Shown piece by piece: positions 27,170 through 36,397 of a DNA stretch of 64,000 nucleotides (within the stretch, counting starts at the first letter, position 1; every line of letters begins with the position of its first letter). The stretch comes from Aequorivita sp. H23M31 (lineage in GTDB: Bacteria > Bacteroidota > Bacteroidia > Flavobacteriales > Flavobacteriaceae). Under the pieces are notes generated by a model, which made no database searches, was not told the origin of the DNA, and worked only from the letters and a program-made list of their open reading frames with translations. A program made the position numbers and the translations under genes. The stretch is taken from the NCBI RefSeq assembly GCF_004022485.1, contig NZ_CP034951.1:186001-250000 (forward strand), read 5' to 3'.

Positions 27170-27669
27170 AGGAATTTATTAGTTCTTAGCCAATAAAATC
27201 AAATAGCTATTTATTTCAGTAAACGTCCAAAAAAATGGAGGAGAGATTGACCATTTATAATCTCAAATGAAAATCTTCCGATTTTTCCAAATTCTTTGAT
27301 GTTATTCTGGGAGTAGCTGATTTATTTTGCGATTCGGAAATGGGCTTTATGATATATCTGTTAAATAAAGATGAATTCAATGGATTGAAATTCTTTTTCC
27401 ACCGTTGTTTTCTTTTGACAATCCCAAGGTAAGATACTTTATTTAACCTTTTTAAAATTCTTTTTTTTTGTAAGAACTATATAATCAAGAGATTCTGGGG
27501 GTGAATCTAAAATAGAAAGAATTTTTTTTTAAGATTAGAAGACGATTATCGAATTCTCAAATAATGTTAATAGGATTTTTCCTGTTTTTAGTTAATTAAC
27601 ATAAAAATTTGTAAATAGTGAATAGATTTACCATAAATTTAATGAATATTAACTTAACAAAGAATTGAG
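27170..27669. other. AT-rich intergenic region
   Basis: 500 bp between the terminator and the next secreted-protein gene. It is very AT-rich with T runs near 27460 and 27525. No open frame with protein character, hairpin or clear promoter box was recognised. Confidence 0.6.
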
Positions 27670-29397
27670 ATGAAAAAAATTATTTTAATGGCTTTCTGTT
27701 CTCTTGGATTAATAGGGATTGTTGGTGCTCAAACATCTTTAACAGGGAATAGTTCAAATCTAGAGCCATCCGTAACAATTGAAAGTCTTTTAAATAGACT
27801 GGAACACATTGGCACAACTGCGGGAAGTGTGAGAGATTATTTCACACCGCAGGAACAGCGTATGCTAAATGTTCATTTTAATGGTATTGGCAGATTGGCC
27901 CCGAGGGTCATTACGCAAAGTCTTTCACAAACAATTACACCCGGTGAACAAATAGGATGCAATACGTTAACCCACTTTACAGATAATAAACTCTACCGAG
28001 CTTTTGATCTTCCGGGTGAATTCGGTATCACTGAGGGTTTTCAAGTTACAGCCGTGGAGTTTGCCATAGGAACTATTTCCACACCTACGGGATTTCCAAT
28101 TACTGCCAACATTTATTCCAACGTTCCTGGCTCTTTTCCAGGCGGGACTCTCACGCTGAGAGGAACCGCAGTTTATACCGCCAGCAATGCAGACGAAGGA
28201 ATGATAGTTTCACTTCCAATTTCGGCATTAATTCCGCCTGGCCAGGGTATGGTAATGGAGCTGGTCCTTGTGGATGATGGAACCGATACCAATCTGGTAC
28301 GTTTTGGTTGTAACAGTGAGGGACAGACCGGACCAAGTTATTTATATTCTGAATCCTGTAATATATTTGAAATTACCACATTGCTTGATTTAGGCTATGA
28401 ACAAGGTTATGTTTGGAATGTTCTAGGAGACGACGAACCTGTTTTTCCAGTTGATAATTCAAATGTTTTTGGAATTAATAATGCTAGCGCTACCTTAGTC
28501 ACTTTTGCTCCAAGCGATCCGTCTATTTTAACCCCTTTAGGTGCTTCTCCGGCTCCCAACTTTGAGAATGCTGGGGCGATAGATCCAAGTGATCCATCAA
28601 CTGCTTATGTTTTGGATAATGGGGGAGATTTTTATAGTGTTAATCTATCAAGTGGTGCTTATACTTCTCTGGGAAGTATAACTCCCCCAAATTCGGAAAA
28701 TTGGTCCGGGGCGGAGTTTAGCCCAAATGGAACTTTGTATGCTATTTCTACAAGTGTTTCTAGTTCTACACTTTCAACTATTGATATTGCAGGGGTTTCT
28801 TCTACAGTTATTGGCAATACTGAAATTGAAGGAGCTATTTCCTTAATGATAGACGATGCAGGTCAAGGATATACGCACGATATTGCAAGCGATAATTTCT
28901 TTAAGGTGGATCTTTCCAATGGTAGTAGTACGCTTGTAGGACCTCTTGGATTTGATGCTAATTTTGGTCAAGGAGGAACTTACATTCAAGCAGATCCAGG
29001 ATTTGTTTATATATCGGCATTTGATGCTGGCTCCTTCCAATCCCAATGGAGAAAAGTGGATGTTACCACCGGAGCATCAACAATTATAGGTCTGTTCAAC
29101 GGTGGAAGTGATCAGGTAGCTTGGTCATCTGTGGTGCAGGATCTGGTTGGCATAGAAGATAATGTTTTGACAGGATTTTCATTTTATCCAAATCCCACTT
29201 CGGGCATAGTTTCATTGAAGTCCGTTAAAAATATTACTTCCGTTGCTCTGTATAATTTATTGGGCCAAAAATTAATGAGTTTTAAAGTAGATTCAACTAC
29301 TTCTGAATTAGATATATCTCGCTTGAACGTAGGCAGCTATATTATGCAGGTCCTAATTGATGGTCAAACCGGAACCTATAAAATATTGAAAGATTAG
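27670..29397 (+). CDS. Secreted protein with type IX sorting domain, paralogue of the 22996 gene
   Basis: A 575-residue exported protein with signal peptide 1-20 (LIGIVGAQ). Residues 36-71 hold the segment shared with the larger neighbour (AGSVRDYFTPQEQRML). A jelly-roll-like domain lies at about 100-255. A propeller-like region at about 265-495 is clearly homologous to residues 703-925 of the neighbour (VFGINNASATL, FENAGAIDP, YVLDNGGDFYS, DANFGQGG). The C-terminal sorting domain (YPNPTSG, LYNLLGQK, GSYIMQVLIDGQTG) is nearly the neighbour's. The GEVED, fibronectin and CUB domains are missing. The pair probably arose by duplication with domain gain or loss. Function unknown. Confidence 0.88.
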   Translation: MKKIILMAFCSLGLIGIVGAQTSLTGNSSNLEPSVTIESLLNRLEHIGTTAGSVRDYFTPQEQRMLNVHFNGIGRLAPRVITQSLSQTITPGEQIGCNTLTHFTDNKLYRAFDLPGEFGITEGFQVTAVEFAIGTISTPTGFPITANIYSNVPGSFPGGTLTLRGTAVYTASNADEGMIVSLPISALIPPGQGMVMELVLVDDGTDTNLVRFGCNSEGQTGPSYLYSESCNIFEITTLLDLGYEQGYVWNVLGDDEPVFPVDNSNVFGINNASATLVTFAPSDPSILTPLGASPAPNFENAGAIDPSDPSTAYVLDNGGDFYSVNLSSGAYTSLGSITPPNSENWSGAEFSPNGTLYAISTSVSSSTLSTIDIAGVSSTVIGNTEIEGAISLMIDDAGQGYTHDIASDNFFKVDLSNGSSTLVGPLGFDANFGQGGTYIQADPGFVYISAFDAGSFQSQWRKVDVTTGASTIIGLFNGGSDQVAWSSVVQDLVGIEDNVLTGFSFYPNPTSGIVSLKSVKNITSVALYNLLGQKLMSFKVDSTTSELDISRLNVGSYIMQVLIDGQTGTYKILKD

Positions 29398-29418
29398 ATA
29401 TAATTTATTAATATTTCT

Positions 29419-29450
29419 AAAAGCCATTCTTGTAGGAGAATGGCTTTTTT
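29419..29450 (+). terminator. Rho-independent terminator
   Basis: AAAAGCCATTCT (29419-29430) pairs with AGAATGGCTTTT (29437-29448), 12 pairs with a 6-base loop, ending in a T run. It closes the paralogous secreted-protein gene just before the next promoter. Confidence 0.88.
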
Positions 29451-29457
29451 AATTTGT

Positions 29458-29465
29458 TAACTTTG
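29458..29465 (+). promoter_or_regulatory. -7 box directly before a glycosyltransferase start
   Basis: TAACTTTG fits TAnnTTTG and ends 4 bp before the ATG at 29470. Transcription would begin at or near the start codon, giving a leaderless or nearly leaderless message. A good -33 TTG at the usual distance is not present. Confidence 0.5.
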
Positions 29466-29469
29466 CAAA

Positions 29470-30465
29470 ATGAATAAATATTCCTTTGTTGTACCTGTTT
29501 ACAACCGTCCCCAGGAAGTTAGGGAATTATTGGAGAGTATGGTGGTTTTGGATTTTACGGAACCATTCGAAGTAGTTATCGTTGAGGATGGGTCAACCGA
29601 AACTTCGGCAAATGTAGTCTCTCAGTTCTCAGATAAACTCAATATTTCCTATTATTATAAAAAGAATTCAGGTCCAGGAGATTCTCGTAATTATGGCATG
29701 GCTCGCGCAAAAGGAAACTATTTTGTTATTTTGGACTCCGACTGTATATTGCCATCTAATTATCTTTCGAGTGTGGACAAATTTTTGAGCGCACGATTTT
29801 TTCATTGCTTTGGTGGGCCGGATGCGGCGCATACTAGTTTTTCTCCACTGCAAAAGGCCATAAATTATGTTATGACTTCTTTATTGACAACTGGGGGAAT
29901 ACGGGGAAATAAAAAGGGAATTCAAAAATTTGAGCCACGGAGTTTTAATATGGGGATTTCAAAAGAAGCTTTTGAGGCCACTGGAGGTTTTGGTAAAATA
30001 CATCCGGGAGAAGATCCTGATCTTTCCCAAAGGATTTTGCTGGCAGGTTATCAGACCGTTTTTATTCCCGATTCCTTTGTCTATCATAAAAGACGTATTT
30101 CTTGGAACAAATTTTATTTGCAGGTCAAGAAATTTGGAATGGTCCGGCCCATTTTAAATCAGTGGCATCCGTCATCTTCTAAAATAACGTTTTGGTTTCC
30201 AAGTCTATTTATATTTTTTGTGTTGTTATCGCTTATTTTGGGAATATACAATTGGGTTTTCCTGATTCCCTTAGGGGTTTATATTCTGGCCATTTTTGTA
30301 GATTCCAGTATTAATAATAGAAGCTTGTACATTGGTTTCCTTTCTATTCCTGCGGTGTTTATCCAATTTTTTGGTTATGGATTGGCGTTTATAAAATCGT
30401 TCTTCTTTGTCTCTGTATTGAACAAAGATCCTCAGAAACAATTCCCCTTTCTATTTTTTAAGTAA
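29470..30465 (+). CDS. Membrane-anchored glycosyltransferase family 2
   Basis: A 331-residue GT-A glycosyltransferase. FVVPVYNRPQEVRELLESM opens the nucleotide-binding fold, VVIVEDGSTETS follows, and YFVILDSDCILP near residue 93 is the DxD metal site. GGFGKIHPGEDPDLSQRI near 175 is the acceptor-side ED motif. Two or three hydrophobic helices at about 235-315 anchor it in the inner membrane. Substrate unknown. It is closely followed (23 bp) by the YbbR gene. Confidence 0.88.
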   Translation: MNKYSFVVPVYNRPQEVRELLESMVVLDFTEPFEVVIVEDGSTETSANVVSQFSDKLNISYYYKKNSGPGDSRNYGMARAKGNYFVILDSDCILPSNYLSSVDKFLSARFFHCFGGPDAAHTSFSPLQKAINYVMTSLLTTGGIRGNKKGIQKFEPRSFNMGISKEAFEATGGFGKIHPGEDPDLSQRILLAGYQTVFIPDSFVYHKRRISWNKFYLQVKKFGMVRPILNQWHPSSSKITFWFPSLFIFFVLLSLILGIYNWVFLIPLGVYILAIFVDSSINNRSLYIGFLSIPAVFIQFFGYGLAFIKSFFFVSVLNKDPQKQFPFLFFK

Positions 30466-30488
30466 TTTAGAGATTCAAAGAAAATGGT

Positions 30489-31439
30489 ATGGCAAAAAAC
30501 ACTTCTAGGAAATATTCAAAAAGGAAAGTAAAACTTTTTCTATTCTTTCTGTTAGTGGCCAGTATATTTTGGGTACTTACCAAGTTCAGTAGAGAATTCA
30601 CTGCTTCTATGGTCGCAAAAATCCACTATATAAATCTTCCGGATACGGCTGCCCTTGCACATAACAATCCTCAGGGTATAACCTACGATCTTACGGCAAA
30701 TGGGTTCGAGATACTTTTCTATAAGTTTAAGAAGCCGGCCTTAGAGGTTGATGTTGCGAAGTATTATGAAGAGGATGAAAATGGATTCACAATTAGCAGG
30801 AATGAGTTGGGATCCCAACTAGGAGCCAAGTTTAATAAGTACATGGAAATAAAAAATCTTCCGGCAGACGGCATTAAAATAAAGCTCGATCCCATTGTGC
30901 TCAAAAAGGTTAAAGTAGAACCAAAATTTGAAATCGGTTTTAAGGATGGATTCAAACCCATAGATAGTATAAAGGTAAAACCAGATTCCATAACCATATC
31001 AGGACCTGAAGGCGTTTTAAAGAAAATCAGTGGAGTTCCTACGAATTTACTTTCTTTGAAGGATGTGGATAGATCCATTTCTGAGACAGTAGAAATTAAT
31101 CCTCCTACCCAAGAAATAGTTAAGATAAACCCTTCCAAAGTTCTTATTGAATGGCCGGTAGCTGAATTTTCCCAAGGTAAATTTACTCTGCCTGTGGAGG
31201 TTATAAATTTGCCGCCAGGAGTTGAGTTAAAATTGGTCCCAGAGCGAGTAACGGTTACTTTTGATATTTCCGTAAATCAATTTTCGTCAGTTTCCCGTGA
31301 AAATTTTCGGGTTATATGCGATTATTCAAAACGAAATGATAAAGAGAATTTTATGCTTCCTATCCTGGCCAAAAAACCCGAAGGCGCTGTAAACATTGTT
31401 TTCGACCCAAAAAAAGTTGACTTTTTTGTTTTCAAATAG
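30489..31439 (+). CDS. YbbR-like domain protein
   Basis: A 316-residue protein with one N-terminal membrane anchor (KLFLFFLLVASIFWVLTKF, about residues 14-32) and an extracytoplasmic all-beta region. The YbbR repeats are visible as DGIKIKLDPIVLKKVKVEP and PDSITISGPEGVLKKI. In Firmicutes, YbbR (CdaR) regulates the c-di-AMP cyclase CdaA; no cyclase gene is adjacent here. The gene precedes coaE, an arrangement I recall as usual in Bacteroidota, suggesting an operon of long standing. Confidence 0.82.
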   Translation: MAKNTSRKYSKRKVKLFLFFLLVASIFWVLTKFSREFTASMVAKIHYINLPDTAALAHNNPQGITYDLTANGFEILFYKFKKPALEVDVAKYYEEDENGFTISRNELGSQLGAKFNKYMEIKNLPADGIKIKLDPIVLKKVKVEPKFEIGFKDGFKPIDSIKVKPDSITISGPEGVLKKISGVPTNLLSLKDVDRSISETVEINPPTQEIVKINPSKVLIEWPVAEFSQGKFTLPVEVINLPPGVELKLVPERVTVTFDISVNQFSSVSRENFRVICDYSKRNDKENFMLPILAKKPEGAVNIVFDPKKVDFFVFK

Positions 31440-31501
31440 AAAAGGGATTCGCATAGTAAGTTTTAAATTTGGATAGGATATCTACATCCGTAATAAGAGA
31501 T

Positions 31502-32077
31502 ATGAAAATTATAGGACTTACTGGCGGAATTGGCAGTGGAAAGACCACTGTGGCAAATATGTTTGCAGAGCTTGGAATCCCCGTTTACAATTCGGATGTA
31601 GAAGCGAAGAAATTAACAAACTCCTCATCAGAAATTCGAAGCCAATTAATTTCTTTACTCGGCGATGACACTTATAAGAATGGCATGCTGGATCGTAAAT
31701 ACATGGCCGATAAAATATTTAACGACCATATACTTCTTGAAAAGGCAAATGCAATAATCCACCCAAGAGTTGCAGAGCATTTCGCAGAATGGGTCTCTCA
31801 ACAGACTTCTCCTTACGTTATAAAAGAGGCAGCTATTCTTTTTGAAAGTGGTGCCGATAGCCAATGCGATCTTGTTATTTTGGTAACTGCCGCAAAGGCG
31901 GAGCGGTTAAAACGTGTAATGGATCGTGATGGTGTCTCTGAGCAAGAAGTAGAGGCCCGAATGAAAAATCAGTGGAGCGATTCAAAGAAAACTAAACTTG
32001 CCGATTTTATTATCGAAAATAATACACTTTCCCATACCCGAAAACAGGTGAAATCCGTCCATTCTTCCCTGATTTAA
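31502..32077 (+). CDS. coaE: Dephospho-CoA kinase
   Basis: A 191-residue P-loop kinase catalysing the last step of coenzyme A synthesis, phosphorylation of the 3'-hydroxyl of dephospho-CoA. The Walker A is GLTGGIGSGKTTVA at residues 5-18, VYNSDVEAKKL is the CoA-binding segment, and KEAAILFESGA and DRDGVSEQEVEARMKNQW the lid and base-binding parts. ATG 31502 is chosen because it starts the conserved MKIIGLTGG; a TTG at 31469 adds unrelated residues. Confidence 0.95.
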   Translation: MKIIGLTGGIGSGKTTVANMFAELGIPVYNSDVEAKKLTNSSSEIRSQLISLLGDDTYKNGMLDRKYMADKIFNDHILLEKANAIIHPRVAEHFAEWVSQQTSPYVIKEAAILFESGADSQCDLVILVTAAKAERLKRVMDRDGVSEQEVEARMKNQWSDSKKTKLADFIIENNTLSHTRKQVKSVHSSLI

Positions 32078-32151
32078 AGCCCATTAAATTGTTTTGTTAA
32101 CATTTGGTTAAACGTACAATACGCTAAATGTTAAAATCTTATTTTTGGAAT

Positions 32152-33711
32152 ATGAACAAAAAGCTATTCGTATTGCTCATAGCGCTTATGAGCCTCTCAT
32201 TATTGGGGATAGTATTTGTACAGGGATATTGGATCTCAAACGCTTACCAAACAAAGCAAGAACAGTTTACAATCAATGTTCGACAGGCCCTTGTTTCAGT
32301 TGCCAAAAAGATTCAAATGAAGGAGATTGAGGCCTATTATCAAGTGTATAGTGCGTATGTGGACAGTATCGAGATTCCGGACAATACAACGTTCACGGAA
32401 TTGGCCTATAAAATTCAGAATAAGTCCACGAATGAAACCTATTTGTTCACCGATGGGATATTGGAACAAGATTATAAACTCTCCTCGGGCCTTTTTGATA
32501 ATGATATGGACAGCATCCAATTTAAGAAGCTGACCAATAGAAAAACCAAAACAAAAATATCCCAAGGTCTCGATGGTAATAAAAAAACGGAGACCAGAAT
32601 TGAATCGTTCTCACGTCTAAAGGATTATGAACGAAACCAATTTGAAAATTTCATCAGTGAGGTAGCAACCTTGTCGCCCATATATAAAAGGGTACGGGCA
32701 GATGAAATTAGAGATTTGCTAAATAAAGAGTTGAATGACCGTGGGCTGAAATCGGATTTTGAGTTTGCCGTTTACAGCAATAATTTAGAAACCAAAGTGC
32801 GTTCTAAAAAATTTAAACTTGAAGAGGGGAGCACTTATGTAGTACCGCTCTTTGTAAATGATCTTAGGAGCAATTATGATTTATACGTAGATTTTTCTGG
32901 AAAGAGAAAGTTGGTGCTCAGTAGCATTTTGGGAATGGCAATACTTTCGTTGATTTTTACGGCAGTTATTATTTTAGCTTATGCCAGCGCCATTTCACAA
33001 ATTTATAAACAACGTCAGATATCACAGATAAAAACAGATTTTATCAATAATATGACCCACGAGTTTAAAACGCCGATTGCAACTATTAATTTGGCTTTAG
33101 ACTCCTTAAAAAATCCTAAGGTTAAAGATAATCGAGAGTTTCTCGAGCGCTATTTAGGAATGATCCGGGATGAAAACCGAAGGATGCATGCGCAGGTTGA
33201 AAATGTGTTAAGAATATCAAAGCTTGAAAAGAATGAACTGAACCTTTCAAAAGAATCGGTTGATTTGCAGGAAATAACCCAAGAAGCCATTTCTCACGTA
33301 AGCTTAATAGTAGAGGATAGAGAGGGTTATATTAAAACTCATTTTGGAGCTATAAATAATACGATTTTAGGAAATAAGTCACACTTAACAAATGTGATTG
33401 TAAATATACTAGACAACGCAATTAAATATTCTACCGAGGAGCCTAAAATCGATATTTATACGGAGAATGTAAAAAACAGTATAATATTAAAAATACGGGA
33501 TCAAGGTCCTGGAATGAGCAAGGCAGTGCTTAAAAGAATATTTGAAAAATTTTATCGCGAACACACCGGAGACATCCATAATGTAAAAGGCCATGGGCTT
33601 GGCCTCGCTTATGTCAAGAGCATTCTTGACGACCACGATGCAGAGATTTTTGTGGAGAGTGAAAAATACAAAGGCTCAACATTTATATTAAAACTACACC
33701 TAATATCTTAA
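32152..33711 (+). CDS. Sensor histidine kinase of a two-component system
   Basis: A 519-residue membrane kinase. The first helix is KLFVLLIALMSLSLLGIVFV, an extracytoplasmic sensor region spans about 30-255, and the second helix is LSSILGMAILSLIFTAVIIL. The dimerisation box FINNMTHEFKTPIATINLAL contains the phospho-accepting His near residue 303. The ATPase domain has NILDNAIKYS (N), IRDQGPGM (G1) and KGHGLGLAYVK (G2). The pairing resembles the RprX/RprY systems of Bacteroidota. An ATG at 32128 is possible, but a TATTTTTG box lies between the two starts. The response regulator gene follows after 3 bp. Confidence 0.9.
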   Translation: MNKKLFVLLIALMSLSLLGIVFVQGYWISNAYQTKQEQFTINVRQALVSVAKKIQMKEIEAYYQVYSAYVDSIEIPDNTTFTELAYKIQNKSTNETYLFTDGILEQDYKLSSGLFDNDMDSIQFKKLTNRKTKTKISQGLDGNKKTETRIESFSRLKDYERNQFENFISEVATLSPIYKRVRADEIRDLLNKELNDRGLKSDFEFAVYSNNLETKVRSKKFKLEEGSTYVVPLFVNDLRSNYDLYVDFSGKRKLVLSSILGMAILSLIFTAVIILAYASAISQIYKQRQISQIKTDFINNMTHEFKTPIATINLALDSLKNPKVKDNREFLERYLGMIRDENRRMHAQVENVLRISKLEKNELNLSKESVDLQEITQEAISHVSLIVEDREGYIKTHFGAINNTILGNKSHLTNVIVNILDNAIKYSTEEPKIDIYTENVKNSIILKIRDQGPGMSKAVLKRIFEKFYREHTGDIHNVKGHGLGLAYVKSILDDHDAEIFVESEKYKGSTFILKLHLIS

Positions 33712-33714
33712 ACT

Positions 33715-34431
33715 ATGGAAACTGAAAACAAAAAAATCCTTCTTGTAGAAGATGACCCAAACTTTGGAACAGTCCTGAAAGACTATCTTGCTATGAATGA
33801 TTACAACGTCACTCATGCTAAAAATGGAATGGAAGGTTTTGAGAAATTCAAAAAAGATGATTTTGATCTTTGTATTTTGGATGTAATGATGCCTTATAAA
33901 GACGGTTTTACCTTGGCAAAGGAAATTCGAGAAAAAAATGAGGATATTCCCATTATATTCCTTACTGCTAAAGCAATGAAAGAGGATGTGCTTAAAGGTT
34001 ACAAAGTAGGCGCAGACGACTATCTAAACAAACCTTTTGATAGTGAAGTACTATTAATGAAAATAAAAGCCATTATTCAGCGCAAAGCTACAGACTCAAT
34101 TGCCGACAGTAAGCAATTTGAATTTGAGATTGGAAATTTCTTCTTGAACTCCAAATTACGGTTCTTAACATATAAGAAAGAAGATCCTATTAAACTTTCT
34201 CCAAAAGAAAATGAGCTTCTTCGACTTTTGGCCCTTCATAAAAACGATTTAATGGCCCGCGAATTGGCGCTAACGAAAATATGGAGAGATGATAATTACT
34301 TTACTTCCAGAAGTATGGACGTATATATTGCCAAATTGAGAAAATACTTGAGCAAAGATGACGGCGTCGAAATCGTTAACATCCATGGCGAAGGGTTCCG
34401 ATTGGTAGTTAAGGATGAAGTGGATAACTAA
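33715..34431 (+). CDS. Response regulator, OmpR/PhoB type (RprY-like)
   Basis: A 238-residue regulator. The receiver domain (about 7-120) has the acidic pair near residue 14 (LVEDDP), the phospho-accepting Asp56 in ILDVMMPYKDGF, the Thr/Lys switch residues in IFLTAKAM and DDYLNKPFD. The C-terminal winged-helix DNA-binding domain (about 140-235) includes LSPKENELLRLL and SRSMDVYIAKLRKYL. It is presumably phosphorylated by the kinase encoded 3 bp upstream. The regulon cannot be told from the window. Confidence 0.93.
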   Translation: METENKKILLVEDDPNFGTVLKDYLAMNDYNVTHAKNGMEGFEKFKKDDFDLCILDVMMPYKDGFTLAKEIREKNEDIPIIFLTAKAMKEDVLKGYKVGADDYLNKPFDSEVLLMKIKAIIQRKATDSIADSKQFEFEIGNFFLNSKLRFLTYKKEDPIKLSPKENELLRLLALHKNDLMARELALTKIWRDDNYFTSRSMDVYIAKLRKYLSKDDGVEIVNIHGEGFRLVVKDEVDN

Positions 34432-34565
34432 CGCTATATCTTTTTTTTGATTTAACCGATTGGTTTATTCCATAGTTAAAAAGTTGTGCCAGATTGTCCT
34501 TAAAATCACTCTAGTAGGACTTAATCATGCCGCATATTTCCTTGGTTATATCTTTATATTGCAAT

Positions 34566-34596
34566 AAAAAAACGTCAATTAATTTGACGTTTTTTT
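34566..34596 (-). terminator. Terminator overlapping the 3' end of miaA
   Basis: AAAAAAACGTCAA (34566-34578) pairs perfectly with TTGACGTTTTTTT (34584-34596). The miaA stop codon lies in the 5-base loop region, so the last codons of miaA form one arm. The T-rich arms make it suited to ending transcription from both directions. Confidence 0.85.
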
Positions 34597-35514
34597 GTGG
34601 ATAAAATTTAAAATTTCCAAATGATCTGTGCGATAATCAAACCAGTTGATAGCTTCATTTTTTCTAAACCAAGTGCCTTGTCTTTTGGCGAAGCGGCGGG
34701 TGTTCTTTTTAATTTCAGAAATGGCTTCTTCCTTTGCAATAGTGCCGTCAAAATAATCGAAGAGTTCCCGATAACCTACCGTTTGAAGGGCATTTCGATC
34801 CCGGTAATTATAAAGCTGGTAAGCTTCATCTATTAAACCGTTATCAATCATTTGGTCAACTCGTTTGTTGATGCGGTTATACACAATTTCCCTGTCTGCG
34901 GTAAGTCCGATGAAGAGTGGTTGAAAATTTCTAAACACAGATTTTTTGTTTAAAAATGATGAGAAGGGTTTTCCAGTGAAGTCAATAATTTCCAACGCTC
35001 TAATAAGTCGGTGCGGGTTTTGAATGTCGATTTTGGAGAAATAAATAGGATCCTCCTTTTTTAATCTAGCCTGAAGATGTTCAATACCCAATGAATTCAT
35101 TTCTGAATTAAGTTGTTCTCTTATTTCGGCTGGCACAGTAGGAAACTCATCCAGGCCGGAAACAACGGCGTCAATATATAAACCTGAACCTCCAATCATA
35201 ACTAAAGAATCAAGCCTTTTGGTCTTTATGTTTTCGGGAAAAAACTTTTCGTTTATTAAATCAATAGCTTCTTTTTCAAAATTGCCTACAGAATAGTCCT
35301 CAAAAATACTTTTGCTCTGTATAAAGTGATGCGGTACGGCGTCAAGTTCTTCTTTTACGGGTACTGCAGTCCCGATGGACATTTCTTTATAAAATTGTCT
35401 GGAATCTGCAGAGATTATTTCGGTATTAAGTCTTTGAGCAATGGCAATTGCCATCGATGTTTTTCCAATGGCGGTAGGCCCAACCACACAGATTAAAAAG
35501 GGCTTGTTGGTCAT
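34579..35514 (-). CDS. miaA: tRNA dimethylallyltransferase
   Basis: A 311-residue enzyme that adds a dimethylallyl group to A37 of tRNAs reading UNN codons. VVGPTAIGKTSMAIAIA is the P-loop at about residues 10-25. ISADSRQFYKEMSIGTA is the conserved DSRQ segment, and GGSGLYIDAVVSG and NPHRLIRALEI follow. The C-terminal ARRQxTW-like motif appears as RRFAKRQGTWFRK. Length is normal. Its ATG overlaps the stop of the upstream ion-channel gene (ATGA), so the two are probably coupled. A terminator overlaps its last codons. Confidence 0.95.
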   Translation of the reverse strand: MTNKPFLICVVGPTAIGKTSMAIAIAQRLNTEIISADSRQFYKEMSIGTAVPVKEELDAVPHHFIQSKSIFEDYSVGNFEKEAIDLINEKFFPENIKTKRLDSLVMIGGSGLYIDAVVSGLDEFPTVPAEIREQLNSEMNSLGIEHLQARLKKEDPIYFSKIDIQNPHRLIRALEIIDFTGKPFSSFLNKKSVFRNFQPLFIGLTADREIVYNRINKRVDQMIDNGLIDEAYQLYNYRDRNALQTVGYRELFDYFDGTIAKEEAISEIKKNTRRFAKRQGTWFRKNEAINWFDYRTDHLEILNFIHKKTSN

Positions 35515-36359
35515 TGATTTGATGAGTTATTTGGATAAAGATTCTCGCCACAGTTATAACAATACTTAGCATCATCTCGATGCTTACTAACTCCGCAATT
35601 TTGGCAGGATTGGGAGTTTACGTGAACAAAATCTTCTTTACTGTTCTTAAAATATCGGGCACCAACAATTCCTGTTGGAACTGCAATTATCCCGTAACCC
35701 AAGATCATTATCAAGGTTGCCAAAAATTGGCCCACGGCCGTAATAGGGGCAATATCTCCAAATCCAACTGTCGTTAAGGTAACGATTGTCCAATAAATGC
35801 TAACAGGAATATTTTCAAAACCACTTTCCTCTCCTTCTACCAGATACATTAAGGTTCCGAATATTACAGCAATGATAATAACGGCAAAAATGAAAATAAA
35901 GATCTTCACCCGGCTTTCCATTAACGCTTTGCGCAATTGATTTCCCTCCCCAATAAAGCGACCAATTTTTAAAATTCGGAATATCCTTAACAGCCTCAGC
36001 GCCCGTATGGTTATTAAGTAATTGGTGCCAAAGAATATTAAAGAGATATATAAAGGAATTGTGGACAGAAAATCGATGATTCCATAAAAACTGAATATGT
36101 ATTTTGCTGGTTTTTGTACTACAATTATTCGTGTAATATATTCTATGGTAAATAAGATTGTGATTACCCATTCGATTACCAGAAAGTACTGGTGATATTT
36201 TGAATTGATGGCCGTCACACTTTCCAACATAACGATGAGCACACTCACTAAAATCAATATTAGCAGGACAATATCAAAGAGTTTACCCATTGGGGTGTCT
36301 GCTTCATAAATGATTTCATGAACTCTGGACCGCCAGTTTTTTATTTTTTTTGGTTCCAC
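35511..36359 (-). CDS. Voltage-gated-type potassium channel with C-terminal zinc ribbon
   Basis: A 282-residue six-helix ion channel. S1-S3 are hydrophobic; S4 is Arg-rich (RALRLLRIFRILKIGR, about 125-140). The pore helix and filter read WTIVTLTTVGFGDIAP near residue 200, the K+-selective TVGFGD signature. After S6 a short soluble tail carries CQNCGVSKH and AKYCYNCGENL, four cysteines in two CxxC pairs forming a zinc-ribbon-like module. The tail may sense redox or zinc or mediate assembly; this is inference. The gene overlaps miaA by 4 bp. Confidence 0.92.
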   Translation of the reverse strand: MEPKKIKNWRSRVHEIIYEADTPMGKLFDIVLLILILVSVLIVMLESVTAINSKYHQYFLVIEWVITILFTIEYITRIIVVQKPAKYIFSFYGIIDFLSTIPLYISLIFFGTNYLITIRALRLLRIFRILKIGRFIGEGNQLRKALMESRVKIFIFIFAVIIIAVIFGTLMYLVEGEESGFENIPVSIYWTIVTLTTVGFGDIAPITAVGQFLATLIMILGYGIIAVPTGIVGARYFKNSKEDFVHVNSQSCQNCGVSKHRDDAKYCYNCGENLYPNNSSNQ

Positions 36360-36397
36360 TTCTTTGATTTAATTTGCTAAAAATAAAGAAAGTCAGT

